Origin: Candidatus Mediterraneibacter pullistercoris
GTDB lineage: Bacteria > Bacillota > Clostridia > Lachnospirales > Lachnospiraceae
Assembly: GCA_019116885.1 (NCBI GenBank)
Contig: DXAU01000058.1
Location: 1 to 64,000, forward strand
DNA length: 64,000 nt
Reading direction: 5' to 3'
Shown: one piece after another, positions 34,774-44,126 of the stretch
How the letters are laid out: every line of letters starts with the position of its first letter
How positions within the stretch are numbered: position 1 is the first letter of the stretch
Position numbers and translations under genes: made by a program
The notes under the pieces: generated by a model
What the model was told of the DNA's origin: nothing
Database searches by the model: none
The model's input: only the letters and a program-made list of their open reading frames with translations

Positions 34774-34804
34774 AGACCCGGCAGATGTTTTTACTGCCGG
34801 GTCT
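34774..34804. terminator. Terminator shared with the end of a convergent gene
   Basis: AGACCCGGCAG (34774-34784) with CTGCCGGGTCT (34794-34804), a perfect 11-bp stem. The right arm is also the last codons of the minus-strand gene starting at 35036. Confidence 0.8.
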
Positions 34805-35036
34805 GATTAAATTCCTGCAGAGCCTGGAGAAACTCAAGATCCTCTCTGGTCAGCTGCAGGTTCGTGACATAGTTTCTGCCATCGGGGGATGTGGCTTTGA
34901 TTTCAATGACCGTGCCTTCTGTCATGGCGTTTTTATATACGGCATTGCAGAAACTTCCAAGCTTTGGATGGTTCTTCTGGAAGGCTGCAAGATGCTTTTT
35001 TAATGTCTGGATACGTGCGAGCTGTGATAAATTCAT
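34791..35036 (-). CDS. Small conserved-looking protein of unknown function
   Basis: 81 residues from the ATG at 35036, selected because AAGGAG stands before it; a longer in-frame start at 35084 has none. The protein is soluble: a helical start (LSQLARIQTLKKHLAAFQKN), a strand-rich middle (EGTVIEIKATSPDGRNYVTNLQLT) and a terminal helix. I recognise no named domain, though similar short proteins occur in Lachnospiraceae. Its last codons (Asn-Gln-Thr-Arg-Gln-stop) form one arm of the terminator for the flavodiiron gene. Confidence 0.7.
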   Translation of the reverse strand: MNLSQLARIQTLKKHLAAFQKNHPKLGSFCNAVYKNAMTEGTVIEIKATSPDGRNYVTNLQLTREDLEFLQALQEFNQTRQ

Positions 35037-35128
35037 GCCATAAATCTCCTTGTCTGTAATTTTTCGATAAAATAGTTCTTGCATTTATACAACATATGTG
35101 ATATGATATCAATCGTGTCAGAGATGAT

Positions 35129-35199
35129 GCGGGTGTAGTTCAATGGTAGAACACCAGCCTTCCAAGCTGGATACGTGAGTTCGATTCTCATCACCCGCT
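35129..35199 (+). tRNA. tRNA-Gly (anticodon TCC)
   Basis: 71 nt. Acceptor GCGGGTG pairs with CACCCGC, the D arm is GTTCAATGGTAGAAC, the anticodon loop CTTCCAA carries TCC on a CCAGC/GCTGG stem, and the T arm has GTTCGATTC. Discriminator T, no encoded CCA. A seven-T run just after it probably ends transcription. Confidence 0.97.
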
Positions 35200-35224
35200 C
35201 TATTTTTTTGTCATTTATAAGAGC

Positions 35225-35250
35225 CCGGACAGTGTGAAACAGCTGTCCGG
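35225..35250. terminator. Hairpin between tRNA-Gly and glycerate kinase
   Basis: CCGGACAG (35225-35232) with CTGTCCGG (35243-35250). Likely terminator for the minus-strand glycerate kinase gene, which ends at 35262. Confidence 0.55.
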
Positions 35251-35261
35251 TGATTTTATGC

Positions 35262-36410
35262 CTATGGAGTTTCCTGCAGACGCATCCCCGCGCGCAGCAG
35301 ACGGAACATGCGCCTGGCTGCACTCAGGTACAATTCATCGGCTCTCATGAGCGCTTCGTCAAGGGACATAACGCCATTTACAGTGGTGATGATGGAATCA
35401 ATGCCGCAGTTAAAGATATCTTCAGCGCCTTTCCCCATATTCCCGACGATCGCTGCGGCCGGGATTCCGCGCTTTTTACAGCGCATACCGATCCCGTGCA
35501 TGACTTTGCCGGATACGGACTGCCAGTCGGCAGTTCCTTCGCCTGTCACTACGAGGGAAACACCGTCAAGCATCTGGTCAAACTTGACCAGATCAAGCAC
35601 AGTTTCTATACCGGATTTCAGCTTTCCGCCAAGAAATACCATCAAGGCTGCGCCGAGCCCGCCGGCTGCGCCGGAACCTGGAATCTCATCCGCATTGATA
35701 CCGAACTGGCTGTTCAGGATATCTCTGTAATTCTGCATACCGGCTTCCAGTTGTTCCAGGATCTCAGGAGTTCCGCCTTTTTGCTTCCCGAATGTATGCG
35801 TAGCGCCGTTTTTGCCGCACAGTGGGTTTGTGACATCACACATCACAGTGAAAGCGGCTTCCCTTGCAAGAGGATTGATGCCGTCTGTGTCAACCGCTTT
35901 CACTCGGATGAGATCCTGGCCGCATCCGCTGAGTTCTTTCCCGTCTTCATCCAGAAATCTCACGCCGAGCGCGCGCATACATCCCATACCGCCGTCGTTG
36001 GTAGCAGAACCGCCGACAGCGATGGAGATGTCCCGGAGCCCTCTCTTAAGTGCGTCAGCAATCATTTCACCAGTACCATAAGTGGAAGTCAGCCGGGGAT
36101 CTTTCTGCGCGTCGGAAACAAGGGGAAGACCGGATGCCGCAGCCATCTCCATGACGGCACGCTGGCTGTCCAGAAGGCCATAGGAGCACCTGGTTATATG
36201 ACCGAGAGGACCGTGCACAGACAGGGAGACTTTTGTTCCGCCGGCTGCTGCAAGGACCGCATCGGTTGTGCCCTCGCCGCCGTCAGCGACCATTGTCTGT
36301 ACGTACTCACATCCAGGAAAGATCTCTCTGGCGGCCTGTGCCAGGAGAACTCCTGTGTTCTGGGAGGAAAGCGTACCTTTAAAAGAATCTGAGGCAAATA
36401 AAAATTTCAT
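35262..36410 (-). CDS. Glycerate kinase (GarK/GlxK family)
   Basis: 382 residues, typical for the family. The start FLFASDSFKGTLSS, the segment VADGGEGTTDAVLAA and the glycine-rich AVGGSATNDGGMGCMRALGVRF are its signatures. It phosphorylates glycerate with ATP to 2- or 3-phosphoglycerate, feeding glycolysis from sugar-acid or serine breakdown. It is a single gene on the minus strand with GGAG eight bases before the ATG; no partner genes of glycerate metabolism adjoin it. Confidence 0.94.
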   Translation of the reverse strand: MKFLFASDSFKGTLSSQNTGVLLAQAAREIFPGCEYVQTMVADGGEGTTDAVLAAAGGTKVSLSVHGPLGHITRCSYGLLDSQRAVMEMAAASGLPLVSDAQKDPRLTSTYGTGEMIADALKRGLRDISIAVGGSATNDGGMGCMRALGVRFLDEDGKELSGCGQDLIRVKAVDTDGINPLAREAAFTVMCDVTNPLCGKNGATHTFGKQKGGTPEILEQLEAGMQNYRDILNSQFGINADEIPGSGAAGGLGAALMVFLGGKLKSGIETVLDLVKFDQMLDGVSLVVTGEGTADWQSVSGKVMHGIGMRCKKRGIPAAAIVGNMGKGAEDIFNCGIDSIITTVNGVMSLDEALMRADELYLSAARRMFRLLRAGMRLQETP

Positions 36411-36527
36411 ATGGTTACTCCATTTCCGACTGTTTTTACATCCTTATGCACATACCCTGCCAGGCGGGCACCGGATCTGTTATTCTGATTATAGGACAGG
36501 GAAGAAAAGATATCAATCATCTTCGCA

Positions 36528-36556
36528 TTGTATCATCTTTTTTCATGTGCTATACT
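36528..36556 (+). promoter_or_regulatory. Promoter of the DUF624-xpt operon
   Basis: TTGTAT (36528-36533), 17-nt spacer, TATACT (36551-36556). Transcription should begin near 36563, which makes an ATG at 36571 nearly leaderless and favours the ATG at 36592. Confidence 0.7.
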
Positions 36557-36591
36557 GAAAGAAATCAATTATGGAGAGCAGGTTACATAAT

Positions 36592-37248
36592 ATGAGATTC
36601 AATATTACTGATAATGTTATTGTCCGGGCGCTTAATAAGATATGCGATATGATCTGCCTTAATATTCTGTGGCTGGTCTGCTGTATACCAATCATTACTA
36701 TAGGAGCTTCTACGACAGCATTATATACGGTCATGCTGAAGATCGTGAAGAATGAAGAGGGTTATATTTTCAGAGGATTCTTCAAGGCGTTCAAATCGAA
36801 TTTCAAACAGAGCACGATTATGTGGGTTATTCTGGTCGTCCTGGGAATTATCTGCTGGACAGATTACAGAGTGGCGGGTGTGATGCCGGGTACAGTCGGG
36901 CTTGTAATGAGAAGTATTTTTCTGCTGATGGGATTTGTCCTGTTGTCTGTTATGATCTATGTGTTCCCTCTTACAGCACGTTATGAGAACAGTATACGCG
37001 CCACATTCCGCAATGCGCTGATTCTTACAGTCGGGAAATTTCCATACTCCCTCCTGATGGTAGTGGTTCTGGTGGGATCGGTCATAATATCCCTGTGGAA
37101 TACGGCGACGCTGATGTTTGCGATTCCGCTCTGGTTCCTGATCGGCAGTTCGCTCATTGCATGGATTAATTCATATATACTGAGAAGAATATTCATGGTA
37201 TTTGAGGAAGATGACGCAGTGGAAAAAAGTACAGAAGAAGAGGAATAA
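36592..37248 (+). CDS. DUF624 (YesL-like) membrane protein
   Basis: 218 residues from ATG 36592; GAGAGCAGG lies 9-17 bases upstream, whereas the ATG at 36571 is only about eight bases from the predicted transcript start. Five membrane helices and the family opening FNITDNVIVRALNKICDMICLNILWLVCCIPIITIGASTTALY. YesL-type proteins often adjoin carbohydrate transporters, but this one sits before xpt with a three-base gap. Function unknown. Confidence 0.85.
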   Translation: MRFNITDNVIVRALNKICDMICLNILWLVCCIPIITIGASTTALYTVMLKIVKNEEGYIFRGFFKAFKSNFKQSTIMWVILVVLGIICWTDYRVAGVMPGTVGLVMRSIFLLMGFVLLSVMIYVFPLTARYENSIRATFRNALILTVGKFPYSLLMVVVLVGSVIISLWNTATLMFAIPLWFLIGSSLIAWINSYILRRIFMVFEEDDAVEKSTEEEE

Positions 37249-37251
37249 TAT

Positions 37252-37899
37252 ATGAATTTTTTAGAAGAACGTATCGTAAAAGACGGTGTGGTAAAAGAAG
37301 GAAACGTGCTCAAAGTAGATAGTTTTCTGAATCATCAGATGGATATCAGACTATTTGACCAGATGGGTGCAGAGTTCAAGAGAAGATTTGCGGACAAGCC
37401 GATCAACAAGATACTCACAATCGAAGCTTCTGGGATAGGAATCGCATGTGTGGCGGCCCAGCACTTTAATGTCCCGGTGGTTTTTGCAAAGAAGTCCCAG
37501 AGCATCAATCTGGATGGGGATATGTACGTTGCCGAGGTGGAGTCATTTACTCATAAGTGCATCAATCATGTGATCGTGGCACAGAAATTTCTTACATCAG
37601 AGGATCATGTGCTCATCATTGATGATTTTCTGGCAAACGGCTGCGCGCTTCAGGGACTTATCCAGATTGTGCAGTCTGCTGGCGCCACAGTGGAGGGAGT
37701 AGGAATCGCGATAGAAAAAGGATTTCAGTCCGGCGGCCGGATCATCCGCAATCTTGGGTTTCAGCTTGAGTCGCTGGCGATCGTAGACGGAATGAATGCC
37801 CGGACCGGCGAGATACAGTTCCGGGATCAGGAGAAGATGGACGCAGAGAATGAGGAAAGCGCCGGCGGGGAGATATGCAGGAGTTCCACCTTGGACTGA
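37252..37899 (+). CDS. xpt: Xanthine phosphoribosyltransferase
   Basis: 215 residues. The start [31 protein letters not shown] (spanning the first two strands) and the PRPP-binding loop [17 protein letters not shown] identify Xpt of the B. subtilis type, including EASGIGIA. It salvages xanthine to XMP. The last 20 residues are an extra acidic tail ([14 protein letters not shown]). No purine riboswitch was seen before the operon, although xpt is often under one. A strong terminator follows. Confidence 0.95.
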   Translation: MNFLEERIVKDGVVKEGNVLKVDSFLNHQMDIRLFDQMGAEFKRRFADKPINKILTIEASGIGIACVAAQHFNVPVVFAKKSQSINLDGDMYVAEVESFTHKCINHVIVAQKFLTSEDHVLIIDDFLANGCALQGLIQIVQSAGATVEGVGIAIEKGFQSGGRIIRNLGFQLESLAIVDGMNARTGEIQFRDQEKMDAENEESAGGEICRSSTLD

Positions 37900-37956
37900 A
37901 TCTGCTCCTGCCGGGCAGGACGTCTGTTCCGAACTGGCCGGGTATGGCAATTATAT

Positions 37957-38017
37957 AAGACCTGAGATACTGCTCTGGCCATTTGGCCTTAGCCGTATCT
38001 CAGGTCTTGGCTTTTTT
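37957..38017 (+). terminator. Strong terminator after xpt
   Basis: AAGACCTGAGATAC (37957-37970) with GTATCTCAGGTCTT (37995-38008), 14 bp perfect, an inner GGCC/GGCC stem, then a six-T run. Confidence 0.93.
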
Positions 38018-38062
38018 CGGGAGATCTGATCCGCAATCCGGCGGACAAATGCCAAGTTGACT

Positions 38063-38091
38063 TTGCAACCCTAGGCATATTGTGTTATCCT
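38063..38091 (+). promoter_or_regulatory. Promoter upstream of murE
   Basis: TTGCAA (38063-38068), 17-nt spacer, TATCCT (38086-38091). TTGACT at 38057-38062 just before it is an alternative -35 box with a longer spacer. Confidence 0.5.
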
Positions 38092-38156
38092 ATAGAGTGT
38101 TAAAATATCATCTTTGCGATATATATTAATTAGAGATGAGCAGGAGGGATCACATA

Positions 38157-39626
38157 TTGAGATTAGATAAATTGCTGGAGCGGCTTAAGTACGAGGTCGT
38201 TCAGGGGAGCAGCGGGATTCAGGTCACAACGCTTGTCAATGATTCAAGAAAAGTAGAAGAGGGATCTGTGTTCGTATGTATCAGCGGCTCTGTGGCCGAC
38301 GGACACAGGTTCATTTCTGACGTGACGGAAAAAGGGGCCTCTGCTATTGTTGTAGAGAGAGATGTCGAGGCTCCGGAGAACGTGACCGTCATCCGTGTGG
38401 AAGACACGAGATATGCGCTTGCTCTTATGTCAGCGGCTTATTTCGGATATCCGGCGGAAAAACTGAAGATCATCGGTATAACAGGGACAAAGGGAAAAAC
38501 AACAACGACTTATATGATCCGGTCCATTCTGGAAAGTGTCGGCCACAAGGTAGGACTGATCGGAACAATAGAGACACTCATTGGAGAAGAGAGGATACCT
38601 GCGGCGAATACGACGCCGGAATCTTTTACGATACAGCAGTATTTTGCACAGATGGCAGAAGCGGGATGCGACTGTGTTGTGATGGAAGTGTCATCCCAGG
38701 GCCTCATGCTCCACCGCACTGCGGGGATTCCTTTTGAGATCGGTATATTCACCAATCTGGGAAAAGATCATATCGGACCGAACGAGCACAAGGACTTTGA
38801 CGATTACAAGCGCTGCAAAGGACTTCTGTTCAAACAGTGCCGTCTCGGCATCGGAAATGTGGATGATAAATATTTTGCCGATGTTTTTCAGGGGGCGGCA
38901 TGCCGCGTGGAGACTTTCGGTTTTTCTGAAAAAGCTGACCTGAGAGCACAGGATGTAAAGCTGGTATCCAGACCGGGGTATCTGGGAGTGGCATATCATG
39001 TATCGGGGCTTATGGACTTTGACGTGGAGATCGACATTCCGGGTACGTTCAGCGTGTACAATTCACTGACGGCCATCGCGGTGTGCCGTCATTTTAATGT
39101 GCCTGTGGAGAAGATCAAAGAAGCTCTGAAGAAGGCGACGGTTAAGGGGCGCATCGAGATGATAAAGGTGTCAGATGAATTTACACTGATGATTGATTAC
39201 GCCCACAATGCCATGAGCCTGGAAAGCCTGCTTACGACCCTGAAAGAGTATCACCCGAAGCGGCTTGTCTGTCTGTTCGGATGCGGCGGCAACCGTTCAA
39301 AGGACCGCCGTTATGAGATGGGAGAAGTGTCGGGAAAGCTGGCAGACCTTACGATTATCACGTCAGACAATCCAAGGTTCGAGGAGCCGCAGGCGATCAT
39401 TGATGATATCAAGACAGGCATTGGCAGGACGAGTGGGAAGTACGTGGAGATCTGCGACAGGAAAGAAGCGATAAAGTATGCGATCGAGCATGGACAGCCG
39501 GGGGATGTGATTGTTCTTGCCGGAAAAGGACATGAAGATTATCAGGAGATCAAAGGCGTGAAGCATCCGATGGACGAGAGGGTTTTGATCGCGGAAATAC
39601 TGGAAGAATTAAAAGAAGGAAAGTGA
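38157..39626 (+). CDS. murE: UDP-MurNAc-L-Ala-D-Glu:meso-diaminopimelate ligase
   Basis: 489 residues with a TTG start at 38157, eight bases after AGGAGGG. An ATG at 38136 exists but would place this site inside the coding region. The ATP loop GITGTKGKTTTTYMIRS, NTTPESFTIQQYFAQM and the DNPR motif in TSDNPRFEEPQ are visible; DNPR is the signature of enzymes adding meso-diaminopimelate, not lysine. The cell wall is therefore inferred to be DAP-type. The gene opens a long run of plus-strand genes. Confidence 0.94.
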   Translation: MRLDKLLERLKYEVVQGSSGIQVTTLVNDSRKVEEGSVFVCISGSVADGHRFISDVTEKGASAIVVERDVEAPENVTVIRVEDTRYALALMSAAYFGYPAEKLKIIGITGTKGKTTTTYMIRSILESVGHKVGLIGTIETLIGEERIPAANTTPESFTIQQYFAQMAEAGCDCVVMEVSSQGLMLHRTAGIPFEIGIFTNLGKDHIGPNEHKDFDDYKRCKGLLFKQCRLGIGNVDDKYFADVFQGAACRVETFGFSEKADLRAQDVKLVSRPGYLGVAYHVSGLMDFDVEIDIPGTFSVYNSLTAIAVCRHFNVPVEKIKEALKKATVKGRIEMIKVSDEFTLMIDYAHNAMSLESLLTTLKEYHPKRLVCLFGCGGNRSKDRRYEMGEVSGKLADLTIITSDNPRFEEPQAIIDDIKTGIGRTSGKYVEICDRKEAIKYAIEHGQPGDVIVLAGKGHEDYQEIKGVKHPMDERVLIAEILEELKEGK

Positions 39627-39630
39627 CCGC

Positions 39631-41859
39631 GTGTTTGCAGATGTGATCATAGATATACAGCATGAAAAACTGGATAAAATATTTCAGTACCGCATCCCGG
39701 AAGAGATCGAAGATAAGCTGTCTCCAGGCATGGAAGTTGTAGTGCCCTTTGGCAATGGGAATCGGGAAATCAAAGGGTATGTGACGGGGATCAGCGAGAC
39801 ATGCGGATATGATCTGTCTAAAGTAAAAGAGATCATATCTATTTCTGAACAGGGTGTTGAGATCGAAGCCAGACTGATTGCTCTTGCGGCATGGATGAAA
39901 GAAAACTACGGCGGTACCATGATCCAGGCGCTGAAGACCGTCCTTCCGATCAAACAGAAAGAGAAAGCAAAGATAAAAAAAAGACTCCGGCTGCTCCTGG
40001 ATCAGGAGACAGGGGAGCGCCAGCTCCACTTCTATCTTGAGAAAAACCAGAAAGCAAGGGCAAGGCTTATGGCTGCTCTTTTGGACGATCCGGTGCTGGA
40101 ATACGAGCTCGTAACGAAGAAGCTGAATATCACGATGCCGGTCATCCGCGCCCTTGAGGAACAGGGTGTGCTGGAGATGGAGAGCGAGCAGGTGTTCCGT
40201 GATCCTGTGAAAAAGTCAGAGCAAAAGGAAGAGAAGATCACATTCACTCCGGAGCAGCGTTATATCATAGAAGAGTTCCGGAAAGATTATCTGACAGGTC
40301 TTCGCAAAACTTATCTGATACATGGCGTGACGGGCAGCGGGAAGACGGAAGTGTATATGGAGATGATACACACGGTAGTGGAACAGGGAAAGCAGGCGAT
40401 CGTACTCATACCGGAGATCGCTCTGACCTATCAGACAGTGATGCGCTTTTACCGGAAATTCGGGAGCCGGGTGTCCATCATGAATTCCCGGCTGTCTGCC
40501 GGCGAGCGCTACGACCAGATGATGCGGGCAAGAGCAGGAAAGATTGACGTGATGATAGGGCCGCGGTCGGCTCTGTTCACACCGTTCCCGGATCTTGGAC
40601 TTATCGTAATCGATGAAGAACATGAGAGCACCTATAAGAGTGAGCAGACGCCCCGCTATCATGCGAGAGAAACTGCGATCCGCCGTGCGCAGATGGAAGG
40701 GGCGGGAGTCGTTCTCGGGAGCGCCACCCCGTCCCTGGAAGCTATGTACCGGGCAAGGCTCGGGGAATATGTGCTGTTCGAGATGAAGAACCGTTCCCGG
40801 ATGCAGCAGATGGCAGAAGTATACACTGTGGATATGCGGGAAGAATTAAAGAGTGGGAACCGCTCCATCTTAAGCCGGAAGCTCCAGGAGCTGATTCAGG
40901 ACCGGCTGGAAAGGGGCGGACAGATCATGCTCTTTCTGAACCGCCGGGGCTATTCAGGGTTTATCTCCTGCAGAGAGTGCGGCCATGTAATAAAATGTCC
41001 GCACTGTGATGTGTCGCTTTCCGTCCACAGAGACGGCAGGATGAGATGCCATTACTGCGGATATGAACAGCCCAGGATTACAGTGTGTCCCGAGTGCGGA
41101 TCGCACTATATCGGGGAGTTCCGGGCAGGCACCCAGCAGATCGAGGACATCGTAAAAGAGCAGTTTCCGGGAGTGCGGGTACTGAGGATGGATATGGATA
41201 CCACGCGCAGCAAAGACGCGCATGAAAAGATTCTTTCTGCATTTGCGAATGAAGAGGCAGATGTTCTTGTAGGGACACAGATGATCGTCAAAGGTCATGA
41301 TTTCCCGAATGTGACACTCGTGGGCGTCCTTGCAGCAGACATGTCCCTTTATACGGGCGATTACCGTTCTGGTGAGCGGGCGTTCCAGCTTCTTGCACAG
41401 GCGGTGGGGAGAGCAGGGCGCGGAAAGCAGCCGGGGGAGGCTGTGATACAGACATACGATCCCGGACATTATGCCATAGAGACTGCTGCGGCGCAGGACT
41501 ACGAGGCGTTTTATGAGGAAGAGATACGCTACCGGGAACTGATGGGATATCCGCCGGCAGAAGAGCTCCTCGCAGTCCTGATATCCGGGGAGGACGAAGC
41601 GCTGCTGGAAAAGGGATGCCACTATCTGAAAGAGTATATCTTACGGCTGACGCCGCGTACAGAAGCGCGGACGGTCCGTGTGATCGGCCCGGCAAGTCCG
41701 GGGATCGATAAGATAAAGGATATATACCGGAGAGTGATCTATATCAAGACAGAACAATATGGGACACTTGTTGGGATCAAAGACAGGATCGAGAGATATA
41801 TTGAGATCAATCCGGGATTTGACAGGATGAGGATACAGTTTGATTTTAATCCGATGTAA
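39631..41859 (+). CDS. priA: Primosomal replication-restart helicase PriA
   Basis: 742 residues with a GTG start four bases after the murE stop. An N-terminal 3'-DNA-binding domain is followed by a winged-helix region, then the helicase lobes with Walker A GVTGSGKTEVY and DEEH in VIDEEHESTY. In the second lobe paired zinc clusters CRECGHVIKCPHCD and CHYCGYEQ...CPECGSHYIG supply eight cysteines. PriA reloads the replisome at stalled forks. The order priA-def-fmt is the standard Firmicutes arrangement. Confidence 0.97.
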   Translation: MFADVIIDIQHEKLDKIFQYRIPEEIEDKLSPGMEVVVPFGNGNREIKGYVTGISETCGYDLSKVKEIISISEQGVEIEARLIALAAWMKENYGGTMIQALKTVLPIKQKEKAKIKKRLRLLLDQETGERQLHFYLEKNQKARARLMAALLDDPVLEYELVTKKLNITMPVIRALEEQGVLEMESEQVFRDPVKKSEQKEEKITFTPEQRYIIEEFRKDYLTGLRKTYLIHGVTGSGKTEVYMEMIHTVVEQGKQAIVLIPEIALTYQTVMRFYRKFGSRVSIMNSRLSAGERYDQMMRARAGKIDVMIGPRSALFTPFPDLGLIVIDEEHESTYKSEQTPRYHARETAIRRAQMEGAGVVLGSATPSLEAMYRARLGEYVLFEMKNRSRMQQMAEVYTVDMREELKSGNRSILSRKLQELIQDRLERGGQIMLFLNRRGYSGFISCRECGHVIKCPHCDVSLSVHRDGRMRCHYCGYEQPRITVCPECGSHYIGEFRAGTQQIEDIVKEQFPGVRVLRMDMDTTRSKDAHEKILSAFANEEADVLVGTQMIVKGHDFPNVTLVGVLAADMSLYTGDYRSGERAFQLLAQAVGRAGRGKQPGEAVIQTYDPGHYAIETAAAQDYEAFYEEEIRYRELMGYPPAEELLAVLISGEDEALLEKGCHYLKEYILRLTPRTEARTVRVIGPASPGIDKIKDIYRRVIYIKTEQYGTLVGIKDRIERYIEINPGFDRMRIQFDFNPM

Positions 41860-41911
41860 AGCACATGATAAGGGACAGAGACAGTCTGTCAGGCAAAAAT
41901 AGGAGGAAATT

Positions 41912-42406
41912 ATGGCGATCAGACAGGTGAGAGAGATAGGCGATGATATATTGACAAAGCAGTGCAAAGAAGTGCCGAAGATGACTCTGCGCACGAAGCT
42001 GCTCATAGGGGATATGCTGGAGACAATGTACGAGTACCGCGGAGTCGGTCTTGCGGCTCCACAGGTGGGCGTCCTGAAAAGGATCGTGGTGATCGATGTC
42101 GGGGAGGGGCCTATCGTGCTCATCAACCCCGAGATCATCGAGACTTCCGGAGAGCAGAGAGGGGAAGAAGGGTGCCTGAGCGTGCCTGGCAAGTGGGGAT
42201 ATGTGACACGGCCCGATCATGTGAAAGTGCGTGCGCTCGACCAGGAGATGAACCCGGTGGAACTGGAAGGAGAGGGCCTGCTGGCAAGAGCGATCTGTCA
42301 TGAGATAGATCATCTGTCAGGCGAACTTTATGTAGATAAGACAGAGGATGGTCTCCACGATGTGACTTACGACAGTGAAGAGGATGAAGAAGAAACGGAG
42401 GAGTAG
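41912..42406 (+). CDS. def: Peptide deformylase
   Basis: 164 residues. The three family motifs are complete: GVGLAAPQVG, EGCLSVPG and the metal-binding HEIDHL. It removes the formyl group from the N-terminal Met of new proteins, using Fe2+. AGGAGG lies seven bases before the start. The C-terminus is short and acidic (EEDEEETEE). Followed after three bases by fmt, which adds the same formyl group to initiator tRNA. Confidence 0.97.
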   Translation: MAIRQVREIGDDILTKQCKEVPKMTLRTKLLIGDMLETMYEYRGVGLAAPQVGVLKRIVVIDVGEGPIVLINPEIIETSGEQRGEEGCLSVPGKWGYVTRPDHVKVRALDQEMNPVELEGEGLLARAICHEIDHLSGELYVDKTEDGLHDVTYDSEEDEEETEE

Positions 42407-42409
42407 CAC

Positions 42410-43357
42410 ATGAGAGTGATTTTTATGGGGACTCCGGACTTTTCAGTTGAAACGCTGGAAGCCCTTATAGCCGCAGAACATGACGTGTGTCTTGCGGTGA
42501 CGCAGCCGGACAGGCCGAAAGGCCGGGGGAAAGAGACGCAGGCTTCCCCGGTGAAAGAGAAAGCGTTGTTCCACGGGATACCGGTCTATCAGCCCAGGCG
42601 GGTGCGAGATCCCGAGTGTGTGGAGGAACTAAGGAAATACCATGCGGATGTTATTGTTGTTGTGGCGTTTGGGCAGATCCTGCCGGCTTCTGTCCTCGAA
42701 CTGACTCCATACGGATGCGTCAATGTCCATGCATCCCTGCTTCCGAAGTACCGGGGCGCGGCTCCTATTCAGTGGGCTATCATTGAGGGAGAGACTGTGA
42801 CAGGAGTCACTACCATGCAGATGGATGAGGGACTGGACACGGGAGATATGATTATGAAAACGGAAGTTCCGGTCAGTGAAGACGAGACAGGGGAGACGCT
42901 GCATGAAAAACTTTCGGCAGCAGGAGCGGCACTCTGTGTAGAGACCCTAAGAGCACTCGAGGACGGAACTGCTGTTTTTGAAAAACAGGGAGAGAGTCCC
43001 ACTGCATATGCCAGGATGCTGACAAAGGAGCTGGGCAATATCGACTGGACAGAACCGGCAGTGCGCATAGAGCGGCTGGTCCGCGGACTGAATTCTTGGC
43101 CCAGCGCGTATACGTACTGGAATGGAAAATTGATGAAGATCTGGCGGGCAGAAGTTTTACAGACACAGCCGGAAGATGCGGGAGATATACGGCCAGGGAC
43201 AATCGCCGCTGTGGGAAGAGACAGTTTCACAGTACGGACAGGGGACGGTGATCTCCGGATCCTCGAGGTTCAGATGCCCGGAAAAAAAAGGATGGAGACA
43301 GGCGCTTTTCTGAGGGGGAATACGATGGAAACAGGCGATGTCCTGTCGAGAAAATAA
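42410..43357 (+). CDS. fmt: Methionyl-tRNA formyltransferase
   Basis: 315 residues. The N-terminal domain starts RVIFMGTPDFSVETLEAL and contains the folate-binding and catalytic SLLPKYRGAAPIQWAI with the following TGVTTMQMDEGLDTGD. The C-terminal OB fold begins near residue 205. It transfers formyl from 10-formyltetrahydrofolate to Met-tRNA. The ribosome binding site GGAGG is inside the end of def. Confidence 0.97.
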   Translation: MRVIFMGTPDFSVETLEALIAAEHDVCLAVTQPDRPKGRGKETQASPVKEKALFHGIPVYQPRRVRDPECVEELRKYHADVIVVVAFGQILPASVLELTPYGCVNVHASLLPKYRGAAPIQWAIIEGETVTGVTTMQMDEGLDTGDMIMKTEVPVSEDETGETLHEKLSAAGAALCVETLRALEDGTAVFEKQGESPTAYARMLTKELGNIDWTEPAVRIERLVRGLNSWPSAYTYWNGKLMKIWRAEVLQTQPEDAGDIRPGTIAAVGRDSFTVRTGDGDLRILEVQMPGKKRMETGAFLRGNTMETGDVLSRK

Positions 43358-43424
43358 AGGCTGACCGCAGCGGAAAAAAGCGGCAGGATCACAGAAAGTC
43401 ATCGGGATTCAGGAGGTTGGTATC

Positions 43425-44126
43425 ATGCTTTACTATTATTATGACTGGACATATATTCTTGTACTCATCGGGGCGGCGATCTGCATAGCGGCGTCGGCCA
43501 GAGTGAACAGCGTGTTCTCAAAATACTCCAGAGTCAGGAGCCATTCGGGACTGACAGGGCGCGAGGCGGCAGAGCAGATTCTGCACAGAAACGGCATATA
43601 TGACGTGCAGGTTATCCATATCGCGGGAAATCTGACGGATCACTACAATCCGGGAAAGAAGACTCTTGGACTGTCGGATACCGTATATAATTCGTCGTCC
43701 GTGGCAGCTGTCGGTGTGGCTGCGCATGAGTGCGGCCATGCGGTACAGCACGCCGCAGGTTATGCGCCGCTGTCTGTCAGAGGGGCTCTTGTGCCGGTGG
43801 CAAATATCGGTTCTGCGGCGGCGTGGCCTCTGATTATAATCGGGCTTTTTATGAATGGGCAGACGGCCATGCTGTTTATCAACCTTGGGATACTGCTCTT
43901 CTCTGCGGCAGTGCTCTTCCAGCTTGTCACTCTCCCGGTAGAATTCAACGCTTCCAGAAGAGCGGTAAAAGTCCTTGAGACGTCGGGGATGCTCTATCCG
44001 GAAGAAGTGTCCTCTGTGCAAAAAGTGCTGGGCGCGGCAGCGCTCACTTATGTGGCGGGCGCTGCATCCATGATCCTGCAGCTTCTGCGTCTCATCATCA
44101 TAGGAGGAAGAAAAAGGAATGGATAA
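43425..44126 (+). CDS. Membrane zinc metallopeptidase (YugP family)
   Basis: 233 residues. After an N-terminal membrane helix, the zinc-binding HECGHAVQHAAGY (HEXXH-type) is found at about residues 102-114, with further membrane helices to the C-terminus. This matches the YugP/DUF-type neutral zinc metallopeptidases commonly encoded between fmt and rsmB in Firmicutes. The natural substrate is unknown. The end overlaps rsmB by eight bases. Confidence 0.93.
   Translation: MLYYYYDWTYILVLIGAAICIAASARVNSVFSKYSRVRSHSGLTGREAAEQILHRNGIYDVQVIHIAGNLTDHYNPGKKTLGLSDTVYNSSSVAAVGVAAHECGHAVQHAAGYAPLSVRGALVPVANIGSAAAWPLIIIGLFMNGQTAMLFINLGILLFSAAVLFQLVTLPVEFNASRRAVKVLETSGMLYPEEVSSVQKVLGAAALTYVAGAASMILQLLRLIIIGGRKRNG

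Noticed and set aside
35250-36392. Long open frame on the plus strand opposite glycerate kinase
   Set aside because: A mirror of a well-supported kinase gene on the minus strand; no family resemblance.
36411-36591. Purine riboswitch for the DUF624-xpt operon
   Set aside because: The predicted transcript starts near 36563, leaving no room for an aptamer.
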